Shown here piece by piece: positions 1-8,783 of a DNA stretch of 48,523 nucleotides. How positions within the stretch are numbered: the stretch's first letter is position 1; the number at the start of each line of letters is the position of its first letter. The notes beneath the pieces were generated by a model. It was not told where the DNA came from. It made no database searches and saw only the letters and a list, made by a program, of their open reading frames with translations. The translations under genes and the position numbers were made by a program. Source of the stretch: Actinomycetota bacterium (GTDB lineage: Bacteria > Actinomycetota > Thermoleophilia > UBA2241); NCBI GenBank assembly GCA_003132585.1, contig PKYG01000089.1, forward strand, positions 1 to 48,523. Direction: 5' to 3'.

Positions 1-1181
1 ACGGCAAGCCCGACGAGCATCAGCAGCACGGGAAAGTCGACGTAGCGCTGGTACCAGGAGAGATTCGCGACCGAGGTCGCGAGGAGAGCCACAAGTGAAA
101 CGACCAGCGTGCGGTCGACCGGCTGCGCCGTGCGCGTCACCAGGAGCGCGGCGACCAGCGCCGCGCCGATAGGCACGAGCACCCACCAGATCAGGCTCGT
201 GCCTACCGGCCCGGGGTAGTACGAGCCCACCAGCGAGAGCCAGCCGAGATCGTACGGGTCCGGGCCGATCGCGCCGCGCAGCGAGTGCGCGGCAAGCGCT
301 CCCAAGGCCAGCGCGAGCACCGCTCCGACCACGAGACCGCCTCGCCGGCCGAGACGGCCGGGCAGCGCCTTGATCTCGTCGAGGGGCATCATCAGCAATC
401 CGAAGACGCCCACGACGGCGAGGCTCATCAGCAGGTTCCGGGCCGGCGCTCCCCCCGACGACGGGAAGGGACGATTGCCCCGCGGCAGCAGTCCGCCCCA
501 GTCGATGACGAGCGCCGCCAGCGGCACGAGGCCGGCGGCGAGCACCAGGCCGTGCGCGAGGCTGCGGCGCACCGGCAGGCACGCCGCAGCGAGCGCGACG
601 ACCGCCGGCACGAACAGCCAGGCCGCGGTCTGCCGCATCGTCGTCGCGATCGCGGCGAACGCCGCGAAAGCGACGAGTCGACGCATCTTCGGCTCGCGCG
701 CGTAGGCGAGCAGCCGCTCCAGCGCGAGCGCCACGAAGAACCATGTCGGGTTGTCGGTCAGCACGCGGAACGACTGGCCGAAGAAGAACGGCGAGAGCGC
801 GAGCAGAAGCGAGAGTCCGAGCGCGTCGCGCGGGCGCGTGCCGAGGCGGTCGCGAAGGATCACGTAGGCGACCGCGCACGTGCCCCACGAGAGCGCCGCC
901 ACGACGAGCCGCGTAGCGACCAGCGAACCGCCGAAGGGCAGCGACAGCGTCGCCAGCAGCCAGTACACGAACGGGCCCGACCACGCCTGGTAACCCCACA
1001 AGATCGCACGCGGCCAGATGTGGGCGACGTCGCGGACGACCTGGTAGTGGGTGCGTTCGTCGCCGTACTGGTAGGTGGGAAACCCGTGCCGCAGCCAACT
1101 CCAGGCGACGATGACGGCGACGAAAGGCAGCGCCAGCAAAACCAGGTGCACGATTCGCGATTCGGAGAGCGCTCTGCGCAT
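1..1181 (-). CDS. GT-C type membrane glycosyltransferase, C-terminus cut by window edge
   Basis: The minus strand is open from an ATG at 1181 to the window edge, giving about 393 codons and no stop. The product is a polytopic membrane protein: an N-terminal helix is followed by a polar loop containing TYQYGDERTHY and WSGPFVYW, then about eight or nine hydrophobic segments with short basic loops. The acidic DE pair in the first outer loop followed by aromatic/glycine-rich stretches resembles GT-C glycosyltransferases that use lipid-linked sugars, with some likeness to the Alg10 type. Family knowledge suggests sugar transfer on the outer face of the membrane, but the acceptor is unknown. A weak AGGCAGG precedes the start. 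The exact family is uncertain because the C-terminus is missing. Confidence 0.6.
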   Translation of the reverse strand, partial: MRRALSESRIVHLVLLALPFVAVIVAWSWLRHGFPTYQYGDERTHYQVVRDVAHIWPRAILWGYQAWSGPFVYWLLATLSLPFGGSLVATRLVVAALSWGTCAVAYVILRDRLGTRPRDALGLSLLLALSPFFFGQSFRVLTDNPTWFFVALALERLLAYAREPKMRRLVAFAAFAAIATTMRQTAAWLFVPAVVALAAACLPVRRSLAHGLVLAAGLVPLAALVIDWGGLLPRGNRPFPSSGGAPARNLLMSLAVVGVFGLLMMPLDEIKALPGRLGRRGGLVVGAVLALALGALAAHSLRGAIGPDPYDLGWLSLVGSYYPGPVGTSLIWWVLVPIGAALVAALLVTRTAQPVDRTLVVSLVALLATSVANLSWYQRYVDFPVLLMLVGLA

Positions 1182-1241
1182 CGACCTGCCTGTCGCTGGT
1201 TGCGGCAAATGATACATCAGTGGGCGCAAAGGGCTCTGGGC

Positions 1242-2891
1242 TTAGCCGATCAGCCGCTCGATCAAGATCTGCAGCACCTCGAGCTCATCCTTGTCGAACC
1301 AGAACACCTGGCAGATCTCGCACGCGTCGACGGCGACCGCGTATTCGTAGTTGTAGTGGCGCCGGTTCATCGTCCGTCCGCATGTCGGGCACGTGACGAG
1401 GTTGGCCTGAAACGCCGCACGCTGCTGCTTGGCCATGCGACGCAGTTGGTTGCCTTGCCCGAAGACCTGGTCGGCGATCCGTTCCTGCTCGAGAGTGAAG
1501 CCCATCTCGCGCCGCGCGATGATGCGCCCGACCTCCGTCTTGCCGACGAGGCGGCCACCACACGTACGGCAGGCAAGGATGGTCGCGCCTTCGTAGGACA
1601 TCGGCTGGAGAGCCGCGGCGCAGACCGGACATCGCTGCACGCCGACGCCCTCGTGAGTGACGGCCAATCCGGTCGGGTGAGCGGCGACCGGCGGCGCGGT
1701 CGCCGCCGCTCCGCCCGACGCTGCTCCGCCCAACGCCGCGTCGCTCAACGCTGCGCCGCCCAGCGCCGCCACCATCGCCGCCTCGGCCTGCGGCCGCGGA
1801 CCTGGGGCGGCGGCCATATGTTCGCGGCCGGCAAAGCTCTTGTCGGCCTTGGCCGCCTGCGACTCGAACTCGTCGCGGCCCATATTCGCCACGCTCAGCA
1901 GTGCGGCGATGCGTTCGGCCGTCGGCGGATGTGTCGCGAACAGCCGGTCGAGCAACGATGTGCTGTCCGGCTGGCTCGCGCGGATACACAACGGCGCCAG
2001 CCCCGGCGGGATGAAGCCGCCGCCGCCGGGATGACGGCTGATCGTGCGCAGGGCTTCCGCCAGACTCACCGGGTCGCGCGTATAGCGGACGGCGGCGAGA
2101 TCGGCCTCCTGCTCGCGCGTGCGCGAGATCGCCGCATTGACGACGGTGGACGCCAGTTGCAGCACGGCGAGCACGCCGCGCATGAGCAGCAGCAGCAGCA
2201 CGGCTCCGATGGCGGCTCCGATGGCGCCCGCCGCGAGTCCCGAGGGTTCTGCCTCAGCGTCATCGCCGAGAAACGTATCAATGCTGTCGCCCCAGCTAGA
2301 GTAGATGCCGAAAAGCAGGCAGGCCACCGTCACGGTCACGTAGCTGCCGGAGAGGATGTGCGCGACTTCGTGGGCGACGACGCCCTCGAGCTGCTGCCGG
2401 GAGAGCCGCGAGAGCGTGCCTTCGGTGACACCGATACAGCATTCACCCTTGAGGTTGCTGAAGGCGAACGCGTTCATGCCGACGGTAGGCACCACGAGGC
2501 ATTCGATCCGCGGCGCTCCGCCGGCGATGCGCATCTCCTCGACGATGTTTGCGAGTCGCTGGTGGTAAGCGTCGTGCGGGTCCAGCGGCTGGGCGTTCAT
2601 CGCCGCGACGAGCCGGTCGCGCGCGCTTCGGCGCGCGCCGTACCAGTAGAGCGCGGCGACGAACGTGGCAGCCGCGAAGAGCTCGAGCGCACCGCGCCAC
2701 GTGGTCACGAACCGCAGCGTGCCGGGGACCGGGCTGAAGATCAACGCGCCCAGCGAGGCGATCCAGGCGAGGACGTAGATACCGACGAAGACGAGCGCGA
2801 GGAGAGCCGCAAAGAGCGCCCACATGCGCCAGCTCTCCTCGCGCTCGACTTGGAACGTACCGCGCCGCGGCCTCTCACCAGCAGTCGACAT
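1242..2891 (-). CDS. M48 family membrane metalloprotease fused to two C-terminal TFIIB-type zinc ribbons
   Basis: 549 residues from ATG 2891, with CGGAG seven bases upstream; a TTG codon just before it is the only upstream alternative. Membrane segments lie near residues 23-55 and 70-85. The zinc protease signature HEVAH is at 174-178 and the third-ligand motif SRTREQEAD supplies Glu260. Two more hydrophobic segments (about 184-200 and 220-248) and the HPPT motif near 321 complete an HtpX/Ste24-like M48 core. An Ala-rich linker (about 360-405) leads to two CxxC pairs around 421/424 and 441/444, and another two at 501/504 and 524/527 with a WFD..EL tail typical of zf-TFIIB domains. It probably degrades membrane or misfolded proteins, and the ribbons may bind substrate or a partner. 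The fusion is unusual; the catalytic core is clear. Confidence 0.88.
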   Translation of the reverse strand: MSTAGERPRRGTFQVEREESWRMWALFAALLALVFVGIYVLAWIASLGALIFSPVPGTLRFVTTWRGALELFAAATFVAALYWYGARRSARDRLVAAMNAQPLDPHDAYHQRLANIVEEMRIAGGAPRIECLVVPTVGMNAFAFSNLKGECCIGVTEGTLSRLSRQQLEGVVAHEVAHILSGSYVTVTVACLLFGIYSSWGDSIDTFLGDDAEAEPSGLAAGAIGAAIGAVLLLLLMRGVLAVLQLASTVVNAAISRTREQEADLAAVRYTRDPVSLAEALRTISRHPGGGGFIPPGLAPLCIRASQPDSTSLLDRLFATHPPTAERIAALLSVANMGRDEFESQAAKADKSFAGREHMAAAPGPRPQAEAAMVAALGGAALSDAALGGAASGGAAATAPPVAAHPTGLAVTHEGVGVQRCPVCAAALQPMSYEGATILACRTCGGRLVGKTEVGRIIARREMGFTLEQERIADQVFGQGNQLRRMAKQQRAAFQANLVTCPTCGRTMNRRHYNYEYAVAVDACEICQVFWFDKDELEVLQILIERLIG

Positions 2892-3150
2892 CAACGGCTC
2901 CGAGTAGTTTCAACTGTTCTCCCCGTGGCTATAATGGTTACCGATCGGTCCGACACACGCCGATCACGGTACCCCCCAGGTACCACCCCATGGCTCCTTT
3001 CACAAGCCCCGCGCCCCCCGCGGGGCTGCCCATTTTCAGTGCTAGTTGTCGGCAGCAGGCTCGCGAGCCGTGAGCCGATTATAGATGACCTTGCCGCCTT
3101 CGCGCCCCTCTGCGAGACTGTCACCGACCGGAAACGCGCAGGGAGTCGTC
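2892..3150. other. Intergenic region with a -10-like TATAAT and a 9-bp GC hairpin
   Basis: Divergent spacer between the M48 protease and the CinA-like gene. On the plus strand TATAAT is at 2930-2935, and a perfect 9-bp stem (3005-3013 with 3019-3027, loop of five C) is followed by CATTTTC. This could be a leader with an attenuator-like hairpin for the downstream gene. No good -35 is visible and no convincing small gene is present. Confidence 0.35.
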
Positions 3151-3984
3151 GTGACTGATCGCCCGCCCGCCGTCGAGATCGTCGCCGCCGGCAACGAAGT
3201 GTTGCTCGGCGACGTACTCGACACCAACACGAACTGGCTCTGCCGGCAGATCACGGCGCTCGGCGGTCAGGTACGTCGCACGGTGCTGGTGCGCGACGAC
3301 GTGAGCGCGATCGCCGACGAGGTCCGCGCCGCCGTCGCGCGCCGACCGGCGCTCCTTTTGACGGTCGGCGGCCTCGGCCCCACCAACGACGACACGACGC
3401 TGGCGGGCGTCGCCGCAGGCGTCGGCCGCCCGCTGGAACTTCATCCCGAAGCCGAGCGCATGGTCGCCGACAAGTACGCGGAGTTCGCGTCACGGGGTTT
3501 CGTCCCGTTCGCCGAGATGAATGAAGCGCGCCGCAAGATGGCCGTGCTGCCCCGCGGCGCGCGACCCCTGATCAACCCGATCGGCGGCGCGCCCGCTGTG
3601 CTCCTCGAGATCGACGCCACGGCGATCGTCTCGCTGCCCGGCGTGCCCGAGGAGCTCTACGCGATCGTCGAGGAGTCGATGAACGACATTCTCGGGCGCA
3701 TCTTCGCGAGCGCATACTATGAGCAGCGGGTGCTCGTCGTCGGCCTGCAGGACGAATCGGCGATCGCCGACATCCTCGCCAAAGCAGAAACTACCCACCC
3801 GCGCGTCTACATCAAGTCACGCGCCGTAGTGATGGGTCCCGATCGCGTGCTCCACGTCACGCTCTCGGCGCGCGGCGCCGACAAGGTCGCGCTCGACGCG
3901 CTGTTGACGGCGCCCGAGCGCGACATCACTCAAGACGTCGGCGCAGCCGGCTACGCAGTGCGCCGCGAGAGCCGCTCCGAATGA
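3151..3984 (+). CDS. CinA N-terminal (MoCF/COG1058) domain protein
   Basis: 277 residues from GTG 3151, which has AGGGAG six bases upstream; an ATG at 3085 would add 22 residues without a good ribosome binding site. The sequence starts with VEIVAAGNEVLLGDVLDTNT, the conserved first strand of the molybdopterin-binding fold, followed by GGLGPTNDD, IGGAPAVLLE and LPGVPEEL. These are the hallmarks of the CinA/COG1058 domain, which in characterised relatives is an ADP-ribose or nucleotide pyrophosphatase. The C-terminal nicotinamide-nucleotide amidase domain of full-length CinA (about 410 residues) is absent. The small membrane protein gene downstream starts 21 bases after the stop, suggesting co-transcription. 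A role in pyridine nucleotide repair is an inference. Confidence 0.88.
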   Translation: MTDRPPAVEIVAAGNEVLLGDVLDTNTNWLCRQITALGGQVRRTVLVRDDVSAIADEVRAAVARRPALLLTVGGLGPTNDDTTLAGVAAGVGRPLELHPEAERMVADKYAEFASRGFVPFAEMNEARRKMAVLPRGARPLINPIGGAPAVLLEIDATAIVSLPGVPEELYAIVEESMNDILGRIFASAYYEQRVLVVGLQDESAIADILAKAETTHPRVYIKSRAVVMGPDRVLHVTLSARGADKVALDALLTAPERDITQDVGAAGYAVRRESRSE

Positions 3985-4004
3985 CCCCGAAAGGAGACCT
4001 CACG

Positions 4005-4205
4005 GTGCCCGAAGAGACCCTTGAAGAGGCGTGGGAAGCGATGCTCGAAGCCGACCGGCAACGCGATCGAAGCTCCCGTCGGCACGCACGTGGCCGGGAG
4101 GCTTTGCCAGCGATGGGACGTTTCGGACTCTTGTTGCGACTGTCGGCCCCGATCGTCCTTCTGGCGTGGCTCGTGCGCCGCACGGTGCGCCGAAAGCGAG
4201 GCTAA
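4005..4205 (+). CDS. small single-pass membrane protein, unknown function
   Basis: 66 residues from GTG 4005, chosen because AAGGAG at 3991-3996 is correctly spaced; an ATG at 3981 has no such site. The product has an acidic N-terminal helix (EETLEEAWEAMLEAD), a basic stretch, one hydrophobic segment near the C-terminus (LLLRLSAPIVLLAWLV) and a basic tail, so the tail probably faces the cytoplasm. It lies directly behind the CinA-like gene. I do not recognise a family. Confidence 0.6.
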   Translation: MPEETLEEAWEAMLEADRQRDRSSRRHARGREALPAMGRFGLLLRLSAPIVLLAWLVRRTVRRKRG

Positions 4206-4243
4206 CGCCGTCGGCCGGCTTGGCCGCAGGCGCCTCGGCCGGC

Positions 4244-5584
4244 TCAGCTCAGATGATCGTCGATGAAGTGCGTCGAGACCGTCCCGGCGATGAACAGTGG
4301 GTGCTCGAGCACGACGCGGTGAAAGGGGATCGTCGTCTTGATGCCCTCGACGATGAACTCCTCGAGTGCCCAGCGCGACCGCGCCAGGCACTCCTCGCGG
4401 TCGCGCCCCCAGACGATGAGCTTGCCGAGCAGGCTGTCGTAGAACGGCGGCACGGTGTAACCCTGGTACACGTGGCTGTCGAGCCGCACCCAGGGGCCGC
4501 CCGGCGGCATCCACCGTGTGACCAGGCCGGGCGACGGCAGAAAGCCGTTGTCGGGGTCCTCGGCGTTGATGCGGAACTCGATCGCGTGTCCGACGACGGC
4601 GATCCCCTCCTGGGCGAAGGGTAGCGGGTCTCCGGCGGCGATACGGATGCCGGTCTTGACGACGTCGACGCCGGTGACCATCTCGGTGACGCAGTGCTCG
4701 ACCTGCACGCGCGTGTTCATCTCCATGAACGAGAAGCGACCCTCCGGATCGAGCAGGAACTCGACCGTGCCGGCGCCCTCGTATCTGGCAGCTTTGGCAG
4801 CTTCAACGGCGGCGTGACCCATGGCGGCACGCGTCTCGGCGGAGACCGCCGGCGAGGGCGCCTCCTCGATCAGCTTCTGGTGGCGCCGCTGGATCGAGCA
4901 GTCGCGCTCGCCGAGGTGCACGACTTCGCCGTGCGCGTCGGCGAGCACCTGGATCTCGACGTGCCGCGGCGCCGCGATGTACTTCTCGACGTACACGGCG
5001 CCGCTGCCGAAGGCGGCCTGCGCCTCGTTCTGAGCCTGACGCACGGCGACGTCGAGCTCGGACTCCTCGTTGACGATGCGAATGCCCTTGCCGCCGCCCC
5101 CGGCTGCGGCCTTGATCATCACAGGCAGGCCGATCTCGCGCGCGATCGCGGTCGCTGCGGCGACATCGGCGACGACGCCGTCCGACCCCGGCGTGACGGG
5201 CACGCCGGCGGCGGCCATCGTCGCCCGAGCCGCCGCCTTGTCGCCCATCAGCTCGATCGACTCCGGCTGCGGCCCGATGAACTTGATGCCTTCGTCGCGG
5301 CAGAGTCGCGAGAAGGAGGCGTTCTCGGCGAGGAAGCCGTAGCCCGGGTGGATTGCCTCGGCGCCGCGCTGCTGGGCCGCCGTGATCAGCGCCGGCATGT
5401 GCAGGTAACTGGCCGTCGCCGGCGGCGGCCCGATGCAGACCGCCTCGTCGGCGTAGGCGACGTGCAGCGAGTCGGCGTCGGCCTCGGAGTAGACCGCGAC
5501 CGTGCCGACGCCCAACTCCTTGCACGCACGAATCACGCGGATCGCGATCTCGCCGCGGTTGGCGATGAGGATCTTCTCGAACAT
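4244..5584 (-). CDS. accC: acetyl-/acyl-CoA carboxylase biotin carboxylase subunit
   Basis: 446 residues, the normal length for AccC. It begins [20 protein letters not shown] and carries the ATP-grasp features: the glycine-rich loop [12 protein letters not shown], the [14 protein letters not shown] strand, [16 protein letters not shown], and the catalytic [15 protein letters not shown]. It carboxylates biotin on a carrier protein using ATP and bicarbonate. No accB, accA or accD lies beside it, so the carrier must be encoded elsewhere. On the minus strand an extended -10 (TGCTATAAT) ends eight bases before the ATG and there is no Shine-Dalgarno sequence, so the mRNA may be leaderless. Confidence 0.96.
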   Translation of the reverse strand: MFEKILIANRGEIAIRVIRACKELGVGTVAVYSEADADSLHVAYADEAVCIGPPPATASYLHMPALITAAQQRGAEAIHPGYGFLAENASFSRLCRDEGIKFIGPQPESIELMGDKAAARATMAAAGVPVTPGSDGVVADVAAATAIAREIGLPVMIKAAAGGGGKGIRIVNEESELDVAVRQAQNEAQAAFGSGAVYVEKYIAAPRHVEIQVLADAHGEVVHLGERDCSIQRRHQKLIEEAPSPAVSAETRAAMGHAAVEAAKAARYEGAGTVEFLLDPEGRFSFMEMNTRVQVEHCVTEMVTGVDVVKTGIRIAAGDPLPFAQEGIAVVGHAIEFRINAEDPDNGFLPSPGLVTRWMPPGGPWVRLDSHVYQGYTVPPFYDSLLGKLIVWGRDREECLARSRWALEEFIVEGIKTTIPFHRVVLEHPLFIAGTVSTHFIDDHLS

Positions 5585-5592
5585 AGGCGGCG

Positions 5593-5601
5593 ATTATAGC
5601 A
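5593..5601 (-). promoter_or_regulatory. extended -10 promoter for accC
   Basis: On the minus strand TGC immediately precedes TATAAT, and the ATG of accC follows eight bases after the hexamer. Spacing puts the transcription start at or next to the start codon. No matching -35 is visible, as is common for extended -10 promoters. Coordinates are good to a base or two. Confidence 0.6.
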
Positions 5602-5929
5602 ACCGTCGCTCGGCGCCGCGCAGCCCCGGGCGTTCTCTCGCCAAGCAACACCTATGCGCCCTTGACCCTTATCGCGGCGCTCCCGTCTGCCGATACCGGC
5701 CGCGAGAGTACTGAGGACACCTCACGGGCGAGTGCCCGATCTCCATATCCTCTCTCTCTGCCGGGCCGGTCTCCTTCCAAGACCCCGCGGAAACCCGCAT
5801 CCGCACGAAGGGCCCCAGCCGGCCCGGCCTTTTCTCTCTCCCCACGATCGCCGCTCGCCCGGCGGACGACAGGCCACGCCGCGCCACGCGTATGCTTTAT
5901 GATTGGTCCATCCGCCAGGGGAGGTCCGC
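5602..5929. other. divergent intergenic region with long-range inverted repeat
   Basis: No gene is visible. A 10-bp perfect inverted repeat pairs 5760-5769 with 5819-5828 around a 49-base loop, and the right arm is followed by CTTTTCTCTCTC. On the plus strand TATGAT at 5898-5903 is a possible -10 for the ATPase gene. The stem could be a terminator or a leader structure; neither is proven. Confidence 0.4.
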
Positions 5930-7972
5930 GTGACGAGTAGCAAGAAGCGTTTGGCCGTCGTCGACGACGATCCGGCTCTCCGCGAAGAGCTCAGCAAGCT
6001 CTTCGCCGACACCTTCGAAGTCGACGCGTACCCGGGCGAGCCCGGCACGCTCAAGCAGCTGCGCGAACGACCTCCGGACGTACTCCTCACCGAGGTCGCG
6101 ATGGAGCGCATCGACGGCTTCGACATTCTTCGACTGATGAGCACCACGCCCGAGCTGCGCGCCGCGCCGGTCGTGGTGCTCTCTTCGCTCAGCGACTTCC
6201 CCACGTTCGAGAAGGCGCACCGCCTCGGCGCCATGGAGTTCGTCACCAAGCCGTTCCGACCGGAGGAGCTGCGCGCCAAGATCGACGTCGTGCTCGCCGC
6301 CCGCCGTCAGCGCGGCGTCGGCCGGCTCAAGCTGGGCGCGCTGCTCGTCGCCAGCGGTCTGGTCACGCAGGAGCAGCTTGACAAGGCGCTGGCGCGCCAG
6401 AAAGAGATGGGCGCCCGTCTCGGCGAGGTGCTCGTCCGCGACGGGCTGGTCGCCGAGACCGATCTCGTCAAGGCGCTCGCCGGCCAGATGCACATCCCGA
6501 TCGTCGACCTCGGCCAGGTGGCGCCGACACCGGCCGCGATGAGCCTGTTGCCGCGCGATTTCATCGTGCGCCACCGTGTGCTGCCGCTGGCGATCGACGA
6601 CAAGGGCGCGATCAGGCTCGCAATGACCAACCCGCTCGACGTCGTCTCGCTCGACGAGGTCGGCCTGCGGGCGAAAAAGCGTGTCGTGCCGGTCATCTGC
6701 TCGGAATCCGCGTTCGACGAAGCCGTGGCCGTATACTTCAGCTCGCGCGGCAAGCTCAAGGAGGTCCGGGACGAAGAGGTCCGCACCAGCGACGATGTCG
6801 CCGCCGCGCTCGACGTGTCGACGATCGAGATCGTCGACAGCCTCATCACCGACGCCGTGAGCATGAAGGCCTCGGACATCCACCTCGAGCCGCGCGAGAA
6901 CGTGCTGCACGTGCGCTGCCGCATCGACGGCGTGCTGCACGACATGCGCGAGTACTCGGTCGATCTGCAGCCCGGCATCGTCAGCCGGCTCAAGATCATG
7001 GGCAACCTGAATATCGCTGAGCGCCGCCTGCCACAAGACGGGCGCACCTCATTCGAGACGTCGACCGGCGAGACGGTCGATCTGCGTCTCGCCTCCATCC
7101 CCAGCCTGTTCGGCGAGAACATCGCGATCCGCATCCTCGAGGTCTCGCCCTTGCCGCCGACGCTCGCATCCCTCGGTCTTGCCGGCGACACGCTGGAACG
7201 CTACGAAGAGGCGCTGCTCATCCCCGAGGGCGGCATCGTGATTTGCGGGCCGACCGGCTGCGGCAAGTCGACGACCTTGTACACGACGCTGGAGCTGATC
7301 AAGTCGCCCGAGCGCAAGGTCTACACCGTCGAGGACCCGATCGAGCGCCGGGTGCAAGGCATCGTCCAGAGCGAGGTCAAGCCGGGCATCGGTCTCACGT
7401 TCGCGCGCGCCCTGCGCGCCCTCGTGCGCGCCGACCCCGACGTGATCATGGTCGGCGAGATCCGCGACGTTGAGACCGCCAAGATGGCCGCCGACGCGGC
7501 CATCACCGGCCATCTCGTGTTCACGACCCTGCACACCAACGACGCGCCATCGGCGGTCAACCGCCTGGTGGAGATGGGTGTGCCACGCTACCTCGTGGCG
7601 GCGGCCTACCGCTGCATCGTCGCGCAGCGCCTCGTGCGCCGCCTCTGCCGCCACTGCCGCACAACGGAGACGATCACCGACAACCGCTGGATCGACCTCG
7701 GTCTGGGCGCACCGCCGAGCAAGAAGATCAAGGTCTACCAGCCGGCCGGCTGCGCGAAGTGCTTCGGCACCGGCTACAGCGGCCGCGCCGGGCTCTACGA
7801 GGTGCTCACCGTCGACGACGAGATCCGCGAGATCGTCGCCACCGGCGGTTCCGTCGCCGAGATCAAGCGACTCGCCAAGGCACGCAGCATGAAGACGATG
7901 CGCGACGACGGCATCGCCAAGGTACTCGACGGCACGACGAGTTACCTCGAACTGGTTCGCGTCACAATCTAG
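5930..7972 (+). CDS. type II secretion/type IV pilus assembly ATPase (GspE/PilB family) with N-terminal pseudo-receiver domain
   Basis: 680 residues from GTG 5930, preceded by AGGGGAGG. Residues about 6-125 form a response-regulator receiver fold: VVDDDP at the acidic pocket (Asp12-14), Ser85 in place of the Thr/Ser switch and Lys107 in TKPF. The position that normally holds the phosphoacceptor Asp is Glu55 (LLTEVAM). Next comes an MshEN/T2SSE N-terminal region (about 130-270), then the ATPase: Walker A GPTGCGKS at 440-447, VEDPIE Asp box, RADPDVIMVGEIRD Walker B, TGHLVFTTLHTND His box, and the paired CxxC zinc module ending GRAGLYEVL. It powers pilus or pseudopilus assembly at the inner membrane. 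The usual pilT/pilC/pilin genes are not in the window. The receiver fusion is unusual. Confidence 0.92.
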   Translation: MTSSKKRLAVVDDDPALREELSKLFADTFEVDAYPGEPGTLKQLRERPPDVLLTEVAMERIDGFDILRLMSTTPELRAAPVVVLSSLSDFPTFEKAHRLGAMEFVTKPFRPEELRAKIDVVLAARRQRGVGRLKLGALLVASGLVTQEQLDKALARQKEMGARLGEVLVRDGLVAETDLVKALAGQMHIPIVDLGQVAPTPAAMSLLPRDFIVRHRVLPLAIDDKGAIRLAMTNPLDVVSLDEVGLRAKKRVVPVICSESAFDEAVAVYFSSRGKLKEVRDEEVRTSDDVAAALDVSTIEIVDSLITDAVSMKASDIHLEPRENVLHVRCRIDGVLHDMREYSVDLQPGIVSRLKIMGNLNIAERRLPQDGRTSFETSTGETVDLRLASIPSLFGENIAIRILEVSPLPPTLASLGLAGDTLERYEEALLIPEGGIVICGPTGCGKSTTLYTTLELIKSPERKVYTVEDPIERRVQGIVQSEVKPGIGLTFARALRALVRADPDVIMVGEIRDVETAKMAADAAITGHLVFTTLHTNDAPSAVNRLVEMGVPRYLVAAAYRCIVAQRLVRRLCRHCRTTETITDNRWIDLGLGAPPSKKIKVYQPAGCAKCFGTGYSGRAGLYEVLTVDDEIREIVATGGSVAEIKRLAKARSMKTMRDDGIAKVLDGTTSYLELVRVTI

Positions 7973-7983
7973 GACGGCGCACC

Positions 7984-8595
7984 CTGAGCGGGATCGACAT
8001 CCTCTCGTTCCTGTACATCATGCTGGTGTTCGTCGTCCTGTCGCCGGTCGTGCAGCTCGAGCAGCTCGATCTGCGCCGCTACGTCGCGCGGCGACGCTTG
8101 GGCAAGCGCCGTCGCACATACGTGGTCACACTCATCCACCGCATGGAGACGCTGGCGCTGGTCGGCGTGCCTGTTATCCGGTTCATGTCGCTGACGCGCG
8201 CCGACGAAGTCGCGCGCGCACTCGCCGCGGCACCGCCAGGCACGCCGATCGATCTCATCCTGCACGTGCCCGATGGGGTCGTCGTCGACGGCGAGCAGAT
8301 CGCCGCGGCGATGGCGGCCTGCAGCACGGCCGTGACCGTCGTCGTGCCGCACTACGCCCTCGGCGACACGGCGCCGGTGCTCGCCGCGGCGCAGCGCGTC
8401 GTCGGCGGTCCGCGAACGCTAACAGATCACAGAGAGACTGAAGCCGATGAGGCGGACGCTGAGCTGCTGCGCCAGGCGTCCGCCCTGCTCGATCTCTACC
8501 CGCAACCGCCGCGGCGCCGTCCGGCGCTCGTCTTCGTGCCGCTGCCGAGCGCCCAGCGCCGCGATCCCGCGGACCGAGCCAGGGCGCGCCGGTAG
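7984..8595 (+). CDS. SDH_sah (Clp-fold serine proteinase) family protein, degenerate catalytic site
   Basis: The frame runs on from the ATPase stop at 7972. AGGA sits nine bases before a CTG at 7984; the first ATG is 8020, so the start is uncertain. An N-terminal hydrophobic segment (FLYIMLVFVVLSPVV) is followed by VVTLIHRMETLALVGVPVIRF and PIDLILHVPDGVVVDGEQIA, which match the membrane-linked SDH family (PF01972). Recalled family members read HTPGG and HYAMSGGT at two key places; here these are HVPDG and HYALGDTA, so the nucleophile Ser is missing. The C-terminal third is also short. It is probably not an active protease. Tight coupling to the ATPase suggests they work together. Confidence 0.68.
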   Translation: MSGIDILSFLYIMLVFVVLSPVVQLEQLDLRRYVARRRLGKRRRTYVVTLIHRMETLALVGVPVIRFMSLTRADEVARALAAAPPGTPIDLILHVPDGVVVDGEQIAAAMAACSTAVTVVVPHYALGDTAPVLAAAQRVVGGPRTLTDHRETEADEADAELLRQASALLDLYPQPPRRRPALVFVPLPSAQRRDPADRARARR

Positions 8596-8783
8596 ACACG
8601 TGTTCCATTCTCGGCGCCCGGCCGCTCACCGATAATGTCTAGCGGAGACCGCGAGAGCGGAGAGAGAGGAACTCTCGAAGCGGCTGTTCTTGAGCGAACC
8701 ACCGCCAGCGGGGGCGGCGAGCTCAAAGCCGGCAGTTTCTGGGCCCTTCTGCCAAGAAAAAGGGCCCATCGCTCTGCTCAGAT
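8596..8783. other. spacer downstream of the paaK remnant
   Basis: Between two convergent genes. Apart from the hairpin at 8740-8768 I see no gene or clear promoter. Confidence 0.5.
8740..8768 (-). terminator. hairpin downstream of the paaK remnant
   Basis: Perfect 9-bp stem, TGGGCCCTT (8740-8748) with AAGGGCCCA (8760-8768), and an 11-base loop. It lies 15 bases after the minus-strand stop of the paaK remnant. No T-run follows on either strand, so termination strength is doubtful. Confidence 0.5.

Noticed and set aside
2930-2935. TATAAT taken as a leaderless promoter of a frame starting ATGGTTACC
   Set aside because: The ATG overlaps the -10 itself, so it cannot be the start of a leaderless message; the frame has no family features.
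285-3158. 957-codon plus-strand open frame over the left end
   Set aside because: It is Arg/Asp/His-rich low-complexity shadow of the minus-strand membrane and M48 genes, without a ribosome binding site or recognisable motif.
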